Positions 9,409 to 17,114 are shown, numbered from the stretch's first letter. The stretch: 17,114 bases of DNA from Parvularia atlantis (GCA_943704415.1 CALSCO010000870.1:1-17114), one strand, 5' to 3'. Made by a program: numbers and translations. Notes: a model not told the origin generated them from the letters alone.

Positions 9409-11287
9409 ATGGTGTTCGAGTCCAAGAACGTGATCGTGTGCGACAACGGCACGGGCGTGCGTGGGCCCCGCGCGCACGCGCGCGCGCGAGTGAGCGCGCT
9501 CTGTTACTCAGCGTGTGCGCGTGCAGTTCGTCAAGTGCGGCTTCGCCGGCTCCAACTTCCCCGCGGCCATCTTCCCCTCAGTCATCGGCCGCCCCATCCT
9601 GCGCTCGGAGGAGAAGGTCGGCGACGTCGAGATCAAGGTGCGGCGGCGTATGCAGGGGAGGCCGTGTGGGCTGAGCGGCGCGTGCGTCCGCAGGACATCA
9701 TGGTCGGCCAGGTCGCGTCGGACCTGCGCGCGATGCTGCAGCTGAGCTACCCCATGGACAACGGCATCGTGCGCAACTGGGACGACATGGAGCACCTGTG
9801 GACGCACACGTTCAACGAGGCGCTCAAGGTCGAGACCAAGGTGCGGCGCGCCGCTCGCGTGCGCGGTCGGGCAGCTCACCGGAATGGGATAAACAGGACT
9901 GCAAGATCATGCTCACCGAGCCGCCCATGAACCCCAAGAAGAACCGCGAGCGCATGGTCCAGACCATGTTCGAGAAGTACAACTTCCATTCGTGCTACGT
10001 CTCGATCCAGGCCGTCCTCACGCTCTACGCCCAGGGTGCGCGCCCGCGTGCACGCCGTGTGCCAATTCGTCGTCGTTGTTGTTTTTTTAACCCACCTTTG
10101 CGCCGCGCGCGCGAAAACCAAAAAAGGCCTGCTCACGGGCGTCGTCGTCGACTCGGGCGATGGTGTGACGCACATTGTGCCGGTGTACGAGGGCTTCGCG
10201 CTGCCCCACCTGACGCGCCGCCTGGACGTCGCCGGTGCGCCCCTCTCGCTGCGTATCGTGCCCGCGACTACTCATGTCTGGACGCAGGCCGCGACGTCAC
10301 GCGGTACCTGATCAAGCTGCTGCTGCTCCGCGGCTACGCGTTCAACCGCACGGCCGACTTTGAGACGGTCCGCATGATCAAGGAGAAGCTGTGCTACGTC
10401 GGCTACGACCTCGAGCTGGAGACCAAGCTGGTGCGGCCGCGGGGCGTGCGCGCGCACACACGCGAATACGGGCCGTGTGGTGTGCTGATGAGGCATTGTG
10501 CCCCGCTCGTGCAGGCGCAGGAGACGACCGTGCTGGTTGAGAACTACACCCTGCCCGACGGCCGCGTGATCAAGGTGCGCGACGGGGACGCCCCAGTGGC
10601 TGTCGGGTGCTGAGAAGGCCGGGGGGTGGTGGTGCGTGCGTGCACAGGTCGGCTCGGAGCGCTTTGAGGCGCCCGAGGCGCTGTTCCAGCCGAACCTGGT
10701 CGACGTCGAGTCGGTCGGCATGGCCGAGCAGCTGTTCAACTGCATCCAGGCGGCCGACCTCGACATCCGCTCCGAGTTCTACAAGCACATCGTGCTCTCG
10801 GGTGGTGCGTGGCCCGACGTGGGTCAACGCGGCTGCTCCCCGGCTCACACGCGTTGCGCGCAGGCTCGACCATGTACCCCGGCCTGCCCTCGCGCCTCGA
10901 GAAGGAGATCAAGCAGCTGTACCTGCAGCGCACGCTCAACGGCGATGCGAGCCGAATGGACGTGCGTGTTCTCCCCCACCGCGCGCGCGCGCGCGCGCGT
11001 GTGCGTCAGCCGCTGCTCACGCGGATGACGCCCGTTGCGTTCTGCAGAAGTTTAAGGTGCGCATCGAGGACCCGCCCCGCCGCAAGCACATGGTGTTCCT
11101 TGGCGGCGCCGTGCTGGCCGAGATCATGAAGGTGCGTTTGCGCTGCTGCGGAACAACGCGCAGGCCTGACCCTTGCGCGCGCACGTGCGGCCCGCAGGAC
11201 AAGGAGGACTTCTGGATGACGAAGAAGGACTACGACGAGGGCGGCCTGGCGCGCGTGCTCGCCAAGCTCGGCCCGTCGTCGGCGTGA
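9409..11287 (+). CDS. ARP2: Actin-related protein 2, Arp2/3 complex subunit
   Basis: Arp2 pairs with Arp3 to nucleate branched actin filaments in the cytoplasm. Exons: 9409-9456, 9527-9637, 9694-9840, 9897-10035, 10127-10234, 10288-10430, 10515-10574, 10648-10804, 10864-10961, 11048-11131, 11198-11287. They total 1185 nt, giving 394 residues, the family's usual length. Actin-fold motifs are intact: [18 protein letters not shown] (phosphate 1), [11 protein letters not shown] (154-164, phosphate 2) and [13 protein letters not shown] (adenosine region, about 303-315). [17 protein letters not shown] and [18 protein letters not shown] are also diagnostic. All ten introns start GTGCG (53-91 nt) and most end CAG; the fourth ends AAAAAG. 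Because the protein is so conserved, every junction is well fixed, so this gene anchors the splice-site rules used elsewhere. No defect is seen. Confidence 0.97.
10036..10126 (+). other. Arp2 intron 4, with an unusually T-rich tract and AAG acceptor
   Basis: This 91-nt intron differs from its neighbours in having a run of T (about 10079-10088) followed by AACCCACC and ending in AAAAAG instead of CAG. The junction is fixed by the conserved LYAQGLLTG. It is the only Arp2 intron with a classic polypyrimidine tract. Confidence 0.85.
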
Positions 11288-11819
11288 GCGCAAAGAGAGA
11301 CGATGCGTGTGTGGTGCGTGATCGCGGGCGCCCGAGTGGAGCGTGGGTTGACAGAAAGGGCTGGGCCAAGCTGCCAAAGATTTCTCCGGCCTGGGCCTGC
11401 CTCTCGGCGCGCGCCCAAACAGCCGCCTTGCCCCACGCGCGCGTCGCCGCCCGCCCGTCCTCGCCGCTGTCTTGCGCCGCGCCCGCGTGCTGCCCGTGCG
11501 CGCCGCTGCCCGTGCACCCAGGGCGCATGCCAGCCGCCCATGTGCCTTTTTATCTCCGCCCACCTCTCTCCAGCGCGGCGTCAAGCCGTTGCGGCCCAGA
11601 CCGCGGCAGCGGCGTGGCAAGTGCCCAACCGCGCCCGCCTGGGCCCACACGCACAGCACGCGCCGCATGCGCGGCTCACGGGCGGTCCGCGGGCTGCGCA
11701 CTTTTTTTTTCTTCGCCGCCGCCGCCCGCTTGACGACGGCGCGCCTCCTTTTTCTTTCGTGTCTCGGCTTGGGGCGTTTGGGCTGTGCGCGCCGGTCGCG
11801 CCCCGCTCTGGCCGCGCGC

Positions 11820-11822
<3 letters not shown>

Positions 11823-11863
<41 letters not shown>
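11823..11863 (+). repeat. (GT)n microsatellite, intergenic
   Basis: An uninterrupted run of about 41 nt in the Arp2-LRR gap. It is the same motif and nearly the same length as the intronic run at 7018-7060. Confidence 0.95.
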
Positions 11864-11865
<2 letters not shown>

Positions 11866-12070
11866 TGTGCGCGCGGGGGACGTGCGCCTGCCGACCACGC
11901 CGCGAGGGCTGGCGTGAGGTCGCGTGCGTCTCGAGCCGGTTTCGCCGCAACGTGGCACAAGCGCAGGGCGCTGCGGGCCGTGGCCACCGCAGGCGCGCGC
12001 CGTGTGTCTTTCTCCGTGCGCTGCCCCGCCGCGCAATCGCCGTGCCAACCCGCACAATCGCGCGCGCGCG

Positions 12071-12104
12071 CCCAGCCCGGCTCAGCCGGTTTGAGTGGGC
12101 TGGG
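12071..12104. repeat. Short inverted repeat (8-bp arms) in the intergenic region
   Basis: CCCAGCCC at 12071-12078 is exactly complementary to GGGCTGGG at 12097-12104, with an 18-nt spacer that itself contains GGCTCAGCC. It could fold as a hairpin in RNA. In this GC-rich context an 8-bp arm can arise by chance, so no function is claimed. Confidence 0.5.
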
Positions 12105-12654
12105 AAGGCGTGCGACCGGGGCGATATGCCCTGGGTCTAGGCCCGCCGCGCCGCGCCTCGCGCTCGCGCATACGCGGCTGGGCTGGCTGGGGTGCACCGT
12201 GCGCGCGCGCGGTGCGGAAGCAACGCGGAAGCAGCGGGGGCTCTCGCTCTCGTGCTGCTCGCGACTCGCTGCCTCAACTGCCGCGCCGCGTCTCACTGCG
12301 ACGCGCTCACAGGGGGTGTCGCGGCCGCTCTCATCCTCGCTCGCTCGCGCACGCGTCTGCTCTCGGTTGCCACCGCCGCCACCGATCGCGCCGCGAGTGT
12401 CTCGGACCCCACCGTCGCCAGGTGCGCGCTCAATCTGGCCGATCGATCGTGCGCGAGTTAACCGCTGCGGCGCGTGCGCGCATCATCCGCCTCTTTTCAG
12501 CCGCATCGCTTACTCCGCGGCGACTCCGGGGAGCCGCTGTCACAGGTGAGCGCGCAGGCGTGACGCACCAGATCTCATCAGTTGGCTGATAGCTCCCATC
12601 GCCAGCGCCCCCCTCCGCGCGCACGGGGGCGGCGAGCGCGGCCGCTTGCTGCAC

Positions 12655-14011
12655 ATGCAGTGGTCGGGCATGTCGCAGCAGCCTCATCAGCAGCCGCATC
12701 AGCAGCAGCAGCAGCAAGACCATGAGCAGCAGCAACAAGACCACCAGCAGCAGCAACAACTGCAGCTACATCGCGCGGCAATGCCCGGCGCCCTGGCTCA
12801 TCATCAGCAGCCAGCGCCAAACGCCAGCATCAACGACGTGATCCATGCCATCGAGACCAACACCACCGCCATCGTCGCGCTCGCCGGCCCCACGCCCGTG
12901 CCCTGGGCCGCGCTGCTCCTGCTCTTTGACAAGCTTGCCAGCAACGAGAGCGCGCTCGAGCTGAGCTTGCGCGGTGCGGGCGGCGCGCGCGCGCGCGTCA
13001 CCGTGCGCCACATCATTCACCCTGATCATCGCGGGGCGTGCGCAGGCATTTCGCTTGGCAACAATGGCACTGGCAAGCTCGCGCAGGCGCTCAGGTCCAA
13101 CCGGCATCTCCAGCGCATGGCCCTGTGCGGTGCGTGCGCTCGTCCCGCGCGTGCACGGGTGCGGTCGTGCTCACGCGCGGGCGGCAGGCGCGAGCATCAC
13201 GTACGAGGGCATGCGCCTGCTCTCCGTGGCCCTCCCCTTTACGATCGTGACGGCGCTGAGCCTGCGCGGTGCGTGCGGCGGGTGGCGCGGCCGCCTCCCC
13301 TTGACGCCCTTGCGTGCGCACAGACAATGCCGTCGGTGACCTTGGCGTGCAGTCGCTCGCGGCCATCCTCGCCTCGAACGGCTGCCGGCTCGTCTCGCTC
13401 GACCTGTGCAGTGCGTCGCACGCGCGCCTTGCCAGCGCGTGAACAATCGCGCTGACCCGCCGACGCAGAGAACAACATCGGCGACCAGGGCGTGGCTGCG
13501 CTGGCAAAATCCCTCGCGACCAACACCGTCCTGACCCTGCTCGATCTGTCCGGTGCGTGCGCGCGCGCCTGCAAACACGTGTCCGTGGTAGCTGACACTG
13601 CCCTTGACTGCCACGTGCGCGCGCGCGCTCCGCATCCCGCAGACAATCCGTACCACGCCGCCAGCGCTCATCTCCTGCTCGACCTGCTGCAGAGCCAAGT
13701 GCACGTCGCGCGCACCGTCTATGTGACCGGTGTGCAGCGCGCGCGGACGTGCTTGCTCCTCCTGCTGACACTCGAGCACGCGCGCAGACCGATTGCTCAC
13801 AGGCAGCGCCGTCGGGGCCTCGCCTGTGGCCGTGGTGCAGCAGCGCGGCTGTACAGCGCTCATCTCTGGTGCGCGCGCTCGATCTCGCCCGTCCGCCCTC
13901 GCGCTCACACACGACTTGTGCCGTAGCGCTCGCCCTTGCTGGGCCTCACAGTGCGTCTTTTGCGCCGCCGCAAGGCCGCAGCACACAAAGTGCGATCGCG
14001 CATGCGTGTGA
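12655..14011 (+). CDS. Leucine-rich repeat protein with polyQ N-terminus; 3' end uncertain
   Basis: Exons: 12655-12973, 13046-13129, 13188-13268, 13324-13410, 13469-13552, 13643-13729 and 13788 onward. If the last exon runs to the TGA at 14009-14011 the protein has 321 residues. The first ATG in frame is 12655; Met at 12670 is an alternative. Residues from about 6 to 42 are Gln/His-rich. Exons 2 to 7 each encode about one repeat of the ribonuclease-inhibitor/NLRC3 type: NNIGDQGVAALAKSLATN, then TVLTLLDLS. Exon sizes are 84, 81, 87, 84, 87 and 81 nt, all joined in phase 1. The last two repeats are degenerate. No nucleotide-binding domain is visible, so this is an LRR-only protein, probably a protein-interaction scaffold. 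A further intron (13869-13926, ending CCGTAG) is possible; using it removes the stop and opens the frame toward the next gene. Confidence 0.75.
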
Positions 14012-14062
14012 CGCCTCGTTGACGTATTGGCTGACGCGCCGCGCACGCGCGTACACGCGCGC

Positions 14063-16133
14063 ATGTCAGCCACCGCACCGCCTTTTGGCACTCCGTCGCA
14101 GACGACCCTGCCGCCGCTACGCGATATGGTCGGCACGGGCCTCGCCGGATCGCAGGCCTGGACGCAGCCGCAGCCCAGTGCTCGCCCCGGACCACCACCA
14201 TCGCAGCAGCATCAGCAGCAGCAGCCGTTCCGCTCGACCCAGTTCGCGCCGTCACACCAGCCCGAGCTGCCGGCGTCCGGACAGCAGCAGCAGCAGCAAG
14301 AGTCACGGGCACAGACGCCGAGCAGGAGACCGGTCGAGCCGCTGCCGATGCTGCCGCCGAGCAGCGTCGGCGCCCTCGCCAGCACCGGCAGCACCCTGCT
14401 GGCTTCGCCTGCGGCCTTCGCGTCGGGCTTCTCGCCGCTGATGGCGCTGAGCAGCTTGGCGGCGCTGTCGTCCGACTACCCCTCGGCCGCCCACGCCGCC
14501 GCCGCGTCGCTGTACGCCTACCAGCCACAGCCGATGCCCGTGCCCGGGGTGCCCACGCCCAGTGGACCGCCCTCGGCCGGCTCGAACGCCTCGATGTCGA
14601 CCGCGTCGTCGTCGTCGACAGCGAGCACGCCCGGCATGCCGGCAGGACCTGGCTACGCCTACACGCCCTACACCTACGCCCAGCGCATGCAGTCGCCCGT
14701 GCCGATGCCGCCGCTTTCGCGCCAGCCGCCGCAGGACGGGTGGGCCTCGCAGCCGGGGCAGCAGCAGCAGCAGCAGCAGGCGCCGCCTTACTTTCAGCCC
14801 TCGACGCCGTTCAAGGCCGAGGCCGCGGCTACGCCCGAGAGGCGGCGGCCGTCGCCCGTCGTTGCGAGTGCCACCGACGACGAGCCCTCGGCGACATCGC
14901 GCACCAAGCGTCAGCGGCGCGTCCGGACCACGGAGGGTGCGCACACACGCTCACGCTCGCTCCACACGCCGCACCCTAACGCTGGGCCGCCGCAGAGACG
15001 CGCGTGGTGGCCGAGGAGGCGCCGCCCGTGACGCTCGAACCCGTCATTCCGCAGCCTGGCGACGACTTGCAGCAGCGCCTGCACATCTACTTGCGCAACA
15101 CGCTCAACCGTTTCCTGTACTACCAGGCCGAGTCGGACCGGTTCACAAAGATCATCGAGGACATCTCGACGCAGGTGCAACCCGCCGCCGTCGCACGGGC
15201 GCACGGCTGACGTGAACTGCTCGCGGCCGCAGACGTCGCAGGCGATGGTGCAGGTCGCCATTGGCGGCCGCATGCCTCCCGCGGACGACAACAACAGCGG
15301 CGGCGACGACGGCGTCGACGGTGAGCCGCAAGGGCGCGGTGCGCCGCATCCGTTGTGTGTGTGTGTGTGTGTCTGCTGCTGCCTCACGCTGTGCGCGAGC
15401 AGGACGCCGCATCGCACGCCGTACCGCGTCAAGGACGACCGACGACGGCGTGGGCGAGACGGGCTCGAGTGCGGGCGCAAGCGCGGGCGCGGGTGACGAC
15501 GACGACGAAGGCGGGCAGGGCGAGCTGAGCACGCAGCTGCACGAGCGCAAGAAGCTGCAAGTGCTCCGGGCACGGTCCCGGGCGCTCATGCACGGCGCCC
15601 AGCTGTGCATCTGGCTGGCGCTGCGCTACTACGTCTCGCACCCGACGGTCGACTGGACGGACGTGTTTGAGGCGCTGACGGACCCGGTCTTTGCCGACCA
15701 GAAGAACAAGCGCAAGAGCAGCAAAACCATCCGCGAGTACTTCACGCAACTCTGCCAGAGCGCCTTTGGCGACGCCACGCCGGGCCAGTGGAAGTACGAG
15801 GCGCAGTGGCAGACCGAGGCCATGGCGAGCGTGATGACTGCGGCACGGATGGTCAATATGAGCGGGATCCTGACGCCAGCCTCGAGCGCGTTTGCGCCGC
15901 AGCTCCTGGCCTACCGCGGCGCCGCCCCCTCGCCGTACCCAGCGCCGTACATGCCCGTGCCCGAGGTCATGCCGCCCGGCTCACTCACGCGCTCACGCGG
16001 CCGCACGACCGCGGACATGGGCACATCCTTGCCTGCCGCGCAGCAGTGGCGCCCCGCGGCCTACGTGATCGATAGCCGGTTCCCACCCAGCCACCAGCAA
16101 CAGCAGCATCAGCAGCAGCAGCAGCAGCAGCAT

Positions 16134-16203
<70 letters not shown>

Positions 16204-16244
16204 GCTACGTGCAGATGCACATGCACCCGCACATGCACCGCTGA
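14063..16244 (+). CDS. Gln-rich, probably nuclear protein of unknown family
   Basis: Exons: 14063-14936, 14996-15174, 15233-15338, 15403-16244, totalling 2001 nt (666 residues). I do not recognise the family. Residues 1-285 are disordered, rich in Pro/Ser/Gln/Ala, with three short Q runs. A basic cluster (TSRTKRQRRVR, about 281-291) looks like a nuclear localisation signal. Two compact, folded-looking segments follow: one around LHIYLRNTLNRFLYYQAES, and one with WLALRYYVSHPTVDWTDVF and KSSKTIREYFTQLCQSAF, rich in aromatic and charged residues. They are separated by an acidic Gly/Asp linker. The C-terminus is H-Q4-H-Q7-H-Q23 then GYVQ and a Met/His-rich tail. Composition suggests a transcription or chromatin cofactor, but that is inference. 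Intron 3 has two in-frame donors, and 15957-16043 could be a further in-frame intron. The start could instead be internal to a fusion with the upstream LRR gene. Confidence 0.75.
15354..15372 (+). repeat. Short (TG)n run in intron 3 of the Gln-rich gene
   Basis: A run of about 19 nt inside the 15339-15402 intron, followed by a pyrimidine-rich segment and GCCTCACGC, a branch-like element. It is the third GT/TG repeat in the window, and the second inside an intron. Confidence 0.9.
16095..16202 (+). repeat. CAG trinucleotide repeat encoding polyQ
   Basis: 36 codons, 34 of them CAG or CAA and two CAT. Two CAT codons split the tract: 4 Q, His, 7 Q, His, then 23 uninterrupted CAG codons (16134-16202). 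The pure run is likely to vary in length between strains. It lies in the last exon, 14 codons before the stop. Confidence 0.97.
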
Positions 16245-16294
16245 CCCCCTTCATCATTCTGGCACCTGTACCGTACACAATGCACGACAGCCAC
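16245..16294. other. Convergent 50-bp gap between two stop codons
   Basis: The Gln-rich gene (plus) and the kinase gene (minus) end 50 bp apart. Neither strand has an AATAAA-type signal here, so the 3' UTRs probably overlap into the opposing gene. Confidence 0.7.
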
Positions 16295-17061
16295 TCAAAA
16301 GTTGAACACGGGCGGGCTCCGCTCGGGCTCGTCGGGCGGCGCGTCGGCGGCATCCTCGTCGGCGACGGCCTCGTCTTGCGCGGCTGCTGCTGCCGTGGCA
16401 CTGGTGGCAGTCAACGCGGCTGAAATGCACGAGCATTAGATGCCGTGCACGCGCCCAGCCGCGGCTGGCAGGCGCACCCGCGCGCTCCGTCGCGTCCCGC
16501 ATGATGGCGCAGCGGTCGATCAGGCACACGGACAGGTAGTGCTTGTCCTTGGCGTTCCTCAAAAACGCGTCCTGCAGCATCGCGAGCGCGCTGGGCCTTT
16601 CATTCCCCGCGCGCTCAGCCGTCGCGACGGAGCCGCGCCACGGCACGCACCGCCGAGCCGGGTCCTTGTCGAGGCACCGCCCGAGCAGCTTGAAAAAGTG
16701 CTTGCTGAGGCCGGGCTTGCTGTTGTCGAGCGGCGGCAGGGCACTGTCGAGTTTGTTGAGGAGGATCTGCGGCGAGCGTCAGCCGCGCGCTGCAGAAGAA
16801 GGTGCCGAGAGGCGCGCGCCTGCAGTGGCGGCCACTCGTGGTACGGCGTGACGCCGTGAATCAGCTCAAAGATGGTGATGCCGACGCTGTACGTGTCCGC
16901 CTTGGCGTCGTAGCCGAGGTCCTGCGCACCGAGACGCCGTCAGACGCGGCCGCGCGAGGCGCATGCGCCCCCAAGCGCACCTGTGCCATGATCTCGGGCG
17001 CCATCCACTCAAACTCGCCGCGGAAGTCGAACAGCTCGCGCCGGTGGTACCCGAGCTCGTA
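16295..17061 (-). CDS. STE20-family kinase or pseudokinase, GCK-VI/STRAD-like (C-terminal part)
   Basis: Minus-strand exons: 16981-17061, 16820-16921, 16651-16766, 16478-16596, 16295-16419, giving the last 180 residues; the N-lobe and catalytic loop lie to the right of the window. Visible are the APE motif in FEWMAPEIM, subdomain IX GYDAKADTYSVGI, PYHEWPPLQILLNKLD, KHFFKLLGRCLDKDPARRPS (subdomain XI) and a following helix FLRNAKDKHYLS. The last two resemble OSR1/SPAK (GCK-VI), while DAKADTYSVGIT and ILLNKLD resemble STRAD. The usual GTPxWMAPE is replaced by RGEFEWMAPE, so activity is uncertain. The tail is Ala/Asp/Glu-rich and ends VFNF; STRAD ends WEF, which binds MO25. Whether it is active cannot be judged without the missing half. 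Exon 16820-16921 ends at a GC donor. Confidence 0.85.
16767..16819 (-). other. GC-AG intron in the kinase gene
   Basis: The conserved kinase sequence PPLQ|ILLNKL requires joining CTGCAG^GCGCG to GCCGCAG^ATC. The 53-nt segment contains no GT dinucleotide at all on the sense strand, is not a multiple of three, and has GGCTGACGC upstream of the acceptor. It must therefore be spliced with a GC donor, unless the sequence has an error. Confidence 0.88.
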
Positions 17062-17114
17062 CTGCGGCCCGCGGCGTGAGCAAGGCGAAGAGGCGGGCGG
17101 GGCGGGCGGGGCGG
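17062..17114 (-). other. Partial intron of the kinase gene
   Basis: In the sense direction this ends TTGCTCACGCCGCGGGCCGCAG, giving a branch-like CTCAC and a CAG acceptor before the exon starting TACGAGCTC. The rest is a (CCGCC)-like repeat that reaches the window edge. The donor site is outside. Confidence 0.7.

Larger units (their letters stand above)
11288..12654. other. Long intergenic region without a supported gene
   Basis: This is the only gap over 1 kb. Open frames exist on both strands, but they are Arg/Ala/Pro/His-rich products of GC bias. They show no recognisable motif and no conserved exon joins. It contains a T-rich run (11702-11711), a GT microsatellite, an inverted repeat (12071-12104) and many short CG runs. 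It should include the Arp2 3' UTR and the LRR-gene promoter and 5' UTR. I checked by eye for a tRNA B box (GGTTCGANNCC) and saw none. Confidence 0.6.

Noticed and set aside
11006-12055. 349-codon open frame on the minus strand
   Set aside because: It runs through Arp2 coding sequence in the wrong strand and then through the GT repeat, giving a His-Thr run and Arg/Ala-rich text. It has no motif; it is a product of high GC and few stop codons.
12071-12104. Transposon terminal repeat or attachment site
   Set aside because: The arms are only 8 bp, with no target-site duplication and no transposase or integrase frame nearby.
11785-12549. 254-codon plus-strand frame in the intergenic gap
   Set aside because: It starts in the GT repeat, is Arg/Ser/Ala-rich, and shows no recognisable motif. 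It lacks the pattern of conserved blocks joined by GTGCG introns seen in real genes here.
13951-13981. 31-nt intron giving the LRR gene an early stop
   Set aside because: GTGCGTC...CGCAG has the right ends but is shorter than any supported intron here (minimum about 45 nt).
15957-16043. Possible 87-nt intron (GTGCC...GCGCAG) in the last exon of the Gln-rich gene
   Set aside because: It has CTCAC and a good acceptor, but it is in frame, lies in low-complexity sequence, and no homology requires its removal. It was left as coding.
1-17114. Bacterial accessory region, CRISPR array or operon
   Set aside because: Arp2, SSU-processome protein, STE20 kinase and dozens of spliceosomal introns show a eukaryotic nuclear genome. 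No spaced direct repeats of CRISPR type were seen.
1-17114. tRNA, rRNA or snRNA genes
   Set aside because: Scanning by eye for B-box-like GGTTCGANNCC and conserved rRNA words found none. A tRNAscan or Infernal run would be decisive, and small structured RNAs in the 11288-12654 gap cannot be excluded by eye.

Overview
This window is nuclear DNA from a GC-rich, gene-dense, intron-rich unicellular eukaryote. It holds seven protein-coding genes or gene parts. All are broken by very short introns of about 45-96 nt. I placed introns by reading frame, by intron signals (GTGCG at the 5' end, a CTGAC/CTCAC/CTAAC-like branch site, CAG at the 3' end), and, where the protein is recognisable, by homology recalled from memory. 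Arp2 plus a mitochondrial-type tryptophanyl-tRNA synthetase suggest a heterotrophic amoeboid or flagellate protist (opisthokont, apusomonad or amoebozoan grade). I cannot name the species.

Layout, left to right. (1) 52-4474, minus: 5' part of a large secreted or surface protein with a signal peptide, about seven or eight repeated beta-sandwich-like domains and a Ser/Thr-rich stalk; it runs off the left edge. (2) 4903-7678, minus: an SSU-processome protein with Sas10/Utp3 ends and a neuroguidin/Lcp5-like middle. (3) 7684-9206, minus: mitochondrial-type tryptophanyl-tRNA synthetase, only 5 nt upstream of gene 2. (4) 9409-11287, plus: Arp2, sharing a 202-bp divergent intergenic region with gene 3. 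(5) 11288-12654: the only long gap, with a GT microsatellite and an inverted repeat but no supported gene. (6) 12655 to about 14011, plus: polyQ N-terminus followed by leucine-rich repeats, one exon per repeat. (7) 14063-16244, plus: polyQ, probably nuclear protein of unknown family, possibly fused to gene 6. (8) 16295-17061, minus: C-lobe and tail of a STE20-family kinase or pseudokinase (GCK-VI/STRAD-like), running off the right edge.

The genes are mostly unrelated housekeeping and signalling loci, not an operon or a defence system. I did not find a wholly new multi-gene system. The most unusual signals are: the 5' splice-site consensus (GTGCG in 41 of 59 modelled introns, with GC-AG introns that keep the same context as GCGCG); the hybrid Sas10-neuroguidin gene; the LRR gene built from symmetric phase-1 exons of 81-87 nt; and an uncharacterised polyQ protein with a compact conserved-looking core. 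All exon coordinates are hand-derived and need RNA evidence.
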